Source: JAMCXS01 sp964459065
GTDB lineage: Bacteria; Acidobacteriota; Terriglobia; UBA7540
Assembly (NCBI GenBank): GCA_964459065.1
Contig: CAYWMN010000109.1
Coordinates: 1-11,509 of the forward strand
Direction: 5' to 3'
DNA: 11,509 bases
Translations under genes and position numbers: made by a program
Notes under the pieces: generated by a model
The model's database searches: none
The model's input: the letters and a program-made list of their open reading frames with translations, nothing else
Told to the model about the DNA's origin: nothing
Part shown: positions 7,282 to 11,509 of the stretch, in pieces
How the letters are laid out: every line of letters starts with the position of its first letter
How positions within the stretch are numbered: the first letter of the stretch is position 1

Positions 7282-8559
7282 CTAAGACGGTCCGGCCGCC
7301 GCCTCCGTGCCTGCTGGTTCGGCGCGGATCAGCCACAGCACGATGGCAGTGGCCAGCAGCGGCACGGTACCGGCCGCGACAAACGCCGGGAAATAAGAGA
7401 ACTTATCGACGATGTACCCAATGAAGAGCGTGAACACCGTGCTGACCAGACCCGCGCCGAGTCCGCTTAATCCGGTGACCGAAGCCACAACGTCCTGTGG
7501 GAACAGATCGGAAGGGAACGTCAGTCCCATGGTGGACCAGCTGGCAAAGCCCCAGGTTGCCAGACTGATCAACAAGAGTGCGACATAAGCATTGTGCGTC
7601 AGCGCGGCTGGAATCCCCGCCAGCATCGGCAGCGAACTGAGGATGCAGACCAGCTTGCGCGAGCGGATGACCGGCATGCCGCGCTTGATGAAGAAGCCCG
7701 TCGCAAACCCTCCGGTGAAGTTTCCCAGGTCGGCGGCAAGAAAAGGAATCCAGGCGAAGGCGCCAATTTCCTTGAGGCTGAAGCCGCGGACCTCGCTCAG
7801 ATAGGCCGGAAGCCAGAAAACATAGAACCACCAGATGGGGTCCGTGAGCGAACGGCCCAGAACAATGCCCCAGACGTTCCGCTCCTTGAGCAGACTGAGC
7901 CAGCGCTGAACACCCTTCAGTGCAGAAACGGAGGGCGTGCCGCGGCGCTCCCTAATGAAGTTCCGTTCCTCGTCGCTCACGCGCGGGTGCGAGTCAAGAG
8001 GATGATAGAAATGCAGCCATAGGAAAAGCCAAAGAAAGCCCAAAAGGCCCGCGGCCACAAAGGAGTATCGCCATCCGAGTTCATAGGCGATGAAGGCGAC
8101 GAACGGCGGCGCAATCACGGCCCCAACGCTCGAGCCGCTGTCAAAAATGGCCACGCTCAGCCCGCGCTCCTCGGCCGGGAACCACTCCGCCACGGTCTTG
8201 CTGGCTCCCGGCCAGTTGAAACCCTCGCCGATTCCCAGCATGAAACGAAAGGCGGCGAGCGAAAACACGGAGCCCGCGAAAGAATGCAGCATACTGGAAA
8301 CTGACCACCAGATCATCGCCAGCGTCAGGCCGAGGCGCGTGCCGATGATGTCAATGATCACGCCGCCCACCAGCCACATTCCCGCATAAGCAACCTGGAA
8401 CGCCGACACGACGTAGGAGTAGTCCTCATGCGTCATGTGAAAGCGCTGCATGATCACTGGCGCCAGAACCGAAAGCGTCTGGCGGTTGATGTAGTTGATG
8501 ACGGTGGAACAGAACAGCGTCCAGACAATCCACCAGCGCAGGTGTTTAACGGGCTTCAT
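7282..8559 (-). CDS. MFS transporter, ACS family (hexuronate/sugar-acid type)
   Basis: This 425-residue product is a 12-helix major facilitator carrier of the anion:cation symporter family, the group of ExuT, GudP and DgoT. These import hexuronates, aldarates or related organic anions with protons. The N-terminus has INYINRQTLSVLAPVI (21-36), typical of ExuT-like proteins. The loop 2/3 motif appears as GGVIIDIIGTR (65-75), and helices 4-5 carry GIGEGFNWPGASKTVAEWFP followed by ERGLSVAIFDSGSSVG. A central cytoplasmic loop (about 186-228) separates the halves, and helix 7 contains DPIWWFYVFWLPAYL (240-254). The ATG is preceded by only a weak GGTGAAG-type site, so coupling to the upstream deaminase gene (46 bp gap) may help. 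Its place between the NagB-like and DUF6807 genes points to a carbohydrate-derived anion. The exact substrate cannot be read from sequence. Confidence 0.9.
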   Translation of the reverse strand: MKPVKHLRWWIVWTLFCSTVINYINRQTLSVLAPVIMQRFHMTHEDYSYVVSAFQVAYAGMWLVGGVIIDIIGTRLGLTLAMIWWSVSSMLHSFAGSVFSLAAFRFMLGIGEGFNWPGASKTVAEWFPAEERGLSVAIFDSGSSVGAVIAPPFVAFIAYELGWRYSFVAAGLLGFLWLFLWLHFYHPLDSHPRVSDEERNFIRERRGTPSVSALKGVQRWLSLLKERNVWGIVLGRSLTDPIWWFYVFWLPAYLSEVRGFSLKEIGAFAWIPFLAADLGNFTGGFATGFFIKRGMPVIRSRKLVCILSSLPMLAGIPAALTHNAYVALLLISLATWGFASWSTMGLTFPSDLFPQDVVASVTGLSGLGAGLVSTVFTLFIGYIVDKFSYFPAFVAAGTVPLLATAIVLWLIRAEPAGTEAAAGPS

Positions 8560-8605
8560 GGCACTTCACCGGTCACCGATCAGTTTGAATTCCGGGTGCA
8601 CCCGA

Positions 8606-9391
8606 TCAGGAGGACGGCAGCTCGGATGCCGAGGCCGGATCCAGATAAAGGGTGGCATGGGGATGCCTGCGCATAATGGTTGCCGGAACCGCGGTTGAGA
8701 TCTCTTCCGTCAGTGTGCGGCGGACGATCTCGGCCTTGCGCTTGCCCGGAACTGAAAGGATGAGTTGCGGAATGCGGAACAGCGTGGGAATGGTCAGAGT
8801 GATCGCCTGCTTGGGGACGTCATCGAGGCCCTTGAACCAGCCTTCGCCGACCTGCTGCTGCCGGCAGGTCTGATCGAGCGTAACCACTTTGACGTCGAGG
8901 GGGTCCTCAAAGTTGGCTTCAGACGGGTCGTTGAAGGCAAGGTGTCCGTTCTCGCCGATGCCCAGCAGGCAGAGTTGCGGATTGTACCGGCGCAACAATT
9001 CGGCGTATTCCCGTGTTGTTTTCTCCGGGTCGGCCGTGCTGCCGTCAACCCCGTGGAACTCGCGCATCTTGACCCGGCTCGTCAGATGCTCCCGCATGTA
9101 GCGCCGGAAAGAGGCGGGGTGCTGATCGGAAATTCCCAGATATTCGTCCATGTGAAAAGCAATCACTTTTTCCCACGGAAGGTCGGGCATCGAAGTCAGC
9201 GTCTCGAGCATGGCCATCTGCGAGTTTCCCGTCGCAAAAACCACAGGGACGATGTCATTCTGCGCGCCCAGGGAGCGCATCCGCTCCGCCGCCTCCTCGG
9301 CGGCCGCCTTTCCCATTACCTCGGCGTTTTCGTAGACCTCGACGGCGAGTTCTCCTGCCCGAAATGAACGGGTCACTCCATTCTTGCTCAT
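8606..9391 (-). CDS. nagB: Glucosamine-6-phosphate deaminase family protein (NagB-like)
   Basis: This cytoplasmic enzyme (261 residues from the preferred start) belongs to the NagB/6-phosphogluconolactonase fold. NagB converts glucosamine 6-phosphate to fructose 6-phosphate and ammonia. Numbered from an upstream ATG at 9397, the phosphate loop is ATGNSQ (55-60), the catalytic acid region FHMDEYLGI (Asp84, E. coli Asp72), the ring-opening loop GIGENGHLAFNDP (146-158, His152) and the C-terminal substrate region PGKRKAEIVRRTL. Two E. coli active-site residues differ: Asp141 is Asn150 and Glu148 is Asp157. An Asn at the first site is known in other NagB subgroups. Two in-frame ATGs exist: AAGGAG (9400-9405) is 2 bases from the one at 9397 and 8 bases from the one at 9391, so the latter is preferred. 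No nagA is visible. A related sugar-phosphate isomerase or deaminase role is possible. Confidence 0.88.
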   Translation of the reverse strand: MSKNGVTRSFRAGELAVEVYENAEVMGKAAAEEAAERMRSLGAQNDIVPVVFATGNSQMAMLETLTSMPDLPWEKVIAFHMDEYLGISDQHPASFRRYMREHLTSRVKMREFHGVDGSTADPEKTTREYAELLRRYNPQLCLLGIGENGHLAFNDPSEANFEDPLDVKVVTLDQTCRQQQVGEGWFKGLDDVPKQAITLTIPTLFRIPQLILSVPGKRKAEIVRRTLTEEISTAVPATIMRRHPHATLYLDPASASELPSS

Positions 9392-9399
9392 GTTCATAG

Positions 9400-9405
9400 C
9401 TCCTT
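9400..9405 (-). promoter_or_regulatory. Shine-Dalgarno site of the nagB-like gene
   Basis: On the minus strand this reads AAGGAG. It sits 8 bases before the ATG at 9389-9391 and only 2 bases before the ATG at 9395-9397, favouring the shorter protein. Confidence 0.65.
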
Positions 9406-9451
9406 ACCTTCAAAGTTGGTTTGTTGAGGCGGCTGAGGCGCCACCCGGTCC

Positions 9452-10453
9452 TTATTGCTGCTCAGCGTAACGCCGGTATGCTTGGGCGACGTGCGCCTGC
9501 TGATAATTGCCGTGATGGATCAGCACGCGGTAGCGAAACAGCAGAGACTTGCCCTGCGGAATGGTCCAGCTTCCATCGCGCAAGGGATCGCGAGTGAACT
9601 CTCGAATCCCAAAAGGGTTGGCAGCAAACAGCCCGTAGGCGCGTGCATGCCAATAAGTAGGATGACGAAAGCTTTGGGGGCTGTCAAATACCGCGATCCC
9701 GACCGGTTCGCCATCCACCGTGCCGTCGTAGTCTACCCAGTTGGCGCGCGTTCCCCAAATGCCCTTTTCACCCACCGCGCCGTTGGAGTCGATCATGTGG
9801 CCGGGAGGGGAATTCAACGCCGGGGCGACCCGAATCGCAAACGTTCCTTCCTTGGTATCTCCCATGACCACCGGGGCGTACTTTGCGGAGATGGTGAATT
9901 GACAATCGATCGTCCGCGTCAGCTTGTCTCCCCGGAAGATAAAGGTCTGGGTTTCGGATGCAATGGGCCGGTTGTTGGGGCTCACCAGATCGAACTCGGC
10001 CTTGAGGATTCCCTCGTCGGGCCCGCCTTTCATCTCAACCAACCTGCGAAAGACTATCCGCCCAAAAGGATGATGGACTCCGCGGCCGTAAAAGTGTTGG
10101 AAGGCCTGCTCCGCCCAGAAATCCAACCCATCGATATCGCCATGACCGAAGTAGAGCGGCCGCTGGTGCGGCTCAAGAGCATGGTCGTGCTGGTGAGCGG
10201 CGGGAACCGTATTCCGGATCGGAAAATTGCGCGTGACGATGGTTCCCTGGGCGCTGCGCAATGGTTGCAGATAGGGCTTGGAGACCGCAGGATCAAAATA
10301 GTAAGTCGTAAAAGGGCGGCCGCCAATTTCCACGGAAATCCGGTCACCATGTCGCGTTAGCTGAACGGGTTCATTGGCAGACCATGCGGGCCTGCATGCA
10401 ATTCCCAACCCAACCAGCAGCAGGCTCAAGCCCAGCAGCTTCCTGGCCATCAT
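9452..10453 (-). CDS. DUF6807 (PmoA family) exported protein, copy 1
   Basis: This 333-residue product belongs to DUF6807, often labelled 'PmoA family' or 'methane oxygenase PmoA'. That name is misleading, as it is unrelated to the membrane subunit of particulate methane monooxygenase. Residues 1-24 are a signal peptide (ARK, then a Leu-rich core, cut near PAWSA); Cys20 lies in GIAC, a poor lipobox, so a lipoprotein is possible but not favoured. Family marks: KPYLQPLRS (59-67), a His-rich stretch HQHDHALEPHQRPLYFGHG (87-105), GDTKEGTF (198-205), ANWVDYDG (237-244) and HPTYWHARAYGLFAANPFG (264-282). Clustered histidines suggest metal or sugar binding (inference). The biochemical function is not established to my knowledge; such genes often sit in carbohydrate-use clusters. 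The frame opens at a TTG (10459), but GGGGAGG at 10461-10467 is 7 bases from the ATG at 10453, which I prefer. Confidence 0.85.
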   Translation of the reverse strand: MMARKLLGLSLLLVGLGIACRPAWSANEPVQLTRHGDRISVEIGGRPFTTYYFDPAVSKPYLQPLRSAQGTIVTRNFPIRNTVPAAHQHDHALEPHQRPLYFGHGDIDGLDFWAEQAFQHFYGRGVHHPFGRIVFRRLVEMKGGPDEGILKAEFDLVSPNNRPIASETQTFIFRGDKLTRTIDCQFTISAKYAPVVMGDTKEGTFAIRVAPALNSPPGHMIDSNGAVGEKGIWGTRANWVDYDGTVDGEPVGIAVFDSPQSFRHPTYWHARAYGLFAANPFGIREFTRDPLRDGSWTIPQGKSLLFRYRVLIHHGNYQQAHVAQAYRRYAEQQ

Positions 10454-10460
10454 TGACAAA

Positions 10461-10467
10461 CCTCCCC
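10461..10467 (-). promoter_or_regulatory. Shine-Dalgarno site of DUF6807 copy 1
   Basis: The minus strand reads GGGGAGG here, 7 bases before the ATG at 10451-10453. An in-frame TTG at 10457-10459 would be only 1 base away and so is rejected as the start. Confidence 0.65.
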
Positions 10468-10612
10468 TGCGCGTTTTTGGAAACAGAAATTAGTAGACAG
10501 TTTAACAGATGTAGCGTTGCCGAAAGCTCCCCGGTTGCACTTGGGCTTTTGGGGACGCGGGCCTGCTCAACCTGCGCGCCGCCAGAAACCTTTCAAGACA
10601 ACGAAACAGACC

Positions 10613-11509
10613 CTACTGTTCGGCGGCGTATCGCCGGTAGGCTGCTGCAACATCAGCTTGCCGGTCATTGCCGTGGTGAATCAGGACACGATAGCGAAGC
10701 GTCAGCGATTTGCCCTGCTGAACGGTCCAGCTGCCGTCTTGGCTCGGATCACCGGTAAATTCTCGAATACCGAAGGGATTGGCTGCAAACAAACCGTAAC
10801 CACGTGCGTGCCAATAGGTGGGATGACGAAAATTTCGGGGGCTATCGAAAATCGCGACTCCGACTTCCTCTTTGCCGACCTTCCCGTAGTAATCCACCCA
10901 ATTCGCGCGCTTACCCCAGATTTCCTTTTCACCGACGGCTCCGTTTGAGTTGACCATGTGGCCCGGCGGTGAATTCAGTTCAGGGGTGAGTCGAAGCGCA
11001 AAGGTTCCTTCCTTGGTGTCTCCGAAGGTTACGGGAGCTCCGTGATCAGCCGTAATGGTAAAGGCGCAGTCAATCACTCGGGTATTGGGTCCGCCGCTGA
11101 AAATGTAGGACTGCGTTTCATCGGCGATAATTCTTCCCCGGGGCCCGACCAGATGAAAAAGCGCTCGCAGCGTGCCCGAATCCGGCCCGCCTTTCATTTC
11201 CTCAATCCTGGCGATCACCGTGCGTCCGAAAACGGAATCATCACTCCATTTTGGAAACTCCGCCTCGCCCCAGAAATCAATGCCGTCGATGTTGCCATGG
11301 CCAAAATACATGGGACGCTGGTGAGGTTCCAGGTTGTGATCGTGCCGGTGGGCCAGGGGAACGACGTTGCCGACTGGAAATCCCCGGGTAATGATCGTGC
11401 CTTCAGCGCTCCGCAGCGGCATCAGGTAGGGCTTGGCTACCTTTGGGCTAAAGTAGTAGGTCGTAAAAGGCGTTCCACCAATCTCGACGGAAATCCGGTC
11501 GCCGTGGCG
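10613..11509 (-). CDS. DUF6807 (PmoA family) protein, copy 2 (partial, N-terminus beyond window)
   Basis: The reading frame stays open to the right edge of the window, giving 298 residues and a TAG stop at 10613-10615. The first residues visible (RHGDRISVEIGG) align with residue 34 of copy 1, so about 30 residues including a likely signal peptide lie outside. An internal ATG at 11422 is not the start, because homology continues upstream of it. By eye it is about 70% identical to copy 1 and shares the His-rich stretch (HRHDHNLEPHQRPMYFGHG), GDTKEGTF, ANWVDYYG and HPTYWHARGYGLFAANPFG. It differs most just after FGHG-IDG-DFW, where copy 1 has three more residues. It precedes copy 1 in the same direction with a 159 bp gap that holds no gene; I see no convincing promoter or terminator there. 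Function is unknown, as for copy 1. Confidence 0.85.
   Translation of the reverse strand, partial: RHGDRISVEIGGTPFTTYYFSPKVAKPYLMPLRSAEGTIITRGFPVGNVVPLAHRHDHNLEPHQRPMYFGHGNIDGIDFWGEAEFPKWSDDSVFGRTVIARIEEMKGGPDSGTLRALFHLVGPRGRIIADETQSYIFSGGPNTRVIDCAFTITADHGAPVTFGDTKEGTFALRLTPELNSPPGHMVNSNGAVGEKEIWGKRANWVDYYGKVGKEEVGVAIFDSPRNFRHPTYWHARGYGLFAANPFGIREFTGDPSQDGSWTVQQGKSLTLRYRVLIHHGNDRQADVAAAYRRYAAEQ

Noticed and set aside
8765..9367. 200-codon plus-strand open frame opposite the nagB-like gene
   Set aside because: Antisense to a gene with clear NagB motifs; no domain or ribosome binding site seen.
9455..10360. 301-codon plus-strand open frame opposite DUF6807 copy 1
   Set aside because: The minus-strand frame has a signal peptide, ribosome binding site and a paralogue with the same motifs; the plus frame has none of these. 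A similar shadow (10517-10948) opposite copy 2 only reflects the duplication.
9452..11509. Reading the 'PmoA' family name as evidence of methane oxidation
   Set aside because: DUF6807 proteins are soluble exported proteins without the membrane helices of particulate methane monooxygenase PmoA, and no pmoB or pmoC is nearby.

Overview
The window reads as chromosomal DNA from a GC-rich Gram-negative bacterium. The gene mix suggests Acidobacteriota or a similar soil lineage: an E. coli-type 14-subunit complex I operon, two exported DUF6807 ('PmoA family') proteins, a hexuronate-type MFS carrier, a NagB-like deaminase and a geranylgeranyl-reductase-family flavoprotein. The taxonomic call is inference from gene content and was not tested.

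Left half, plus strand (1-5397): the distal end of a nuo operon, with the 3' end of nuoJ followed by complete nuoK, nuoL, nuoM and nuoN. The genes are tightly coupled: TAATG overlap for J/K, 1 bp gap for K/L, ATGA overlap for L/M, 3 bp gap for M/N. They encode the membrane arm of NADH:quinone oxidoreductase. NuoL, M and N are the three antiporter-like proton channels, and each keeps its key membrane Glu and Lys residues. The operon appears to end with nuoN.

Middle (5398-6054): after a 117 bp spacer with a possible sigma70-type promoter and a strong ribosome binding site comes a small secreted protein of unknown function. It is built from six Gly-Thr-Trp repeats about 14 residues apart and is the least explained gene here. 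It converges on the next gene group, with no clear terminator in the 69 bp between them.

Right half, minus strand (11509 down to 6055): five genes in one direction. In transcription order they are a DUF6807 protein cut by the window edge, a second DUF6807 protein about 70% identical to it, a NagB-family sugar-phosphate deaminase/isomerase, an ACS-family MFS carrier (ExuT-like), and a geranylgeranyl-reductase-family FAD enzyme. Gaps are 159 bp between the two DUF6807 genes and about 46-60 bp for the rest, so this looks like one or two transcription units. The first four fit a carbohydrate-use cluster, with exported DUF6807 proteins acting outside the cytoplasm, the MFS carrier importing a sugar acid or similar anion, and the deaminase feeding a sugar phosphate to central metabolism. 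The substrate is not identifiable from sequence. The flavoprotein at the end has no obvious link to sugar use and may be only a passenger. I see no tRNA, rRNA, CRISPR array, insertion sequence or phage gene, and no gene-free stretch over 300 bases.
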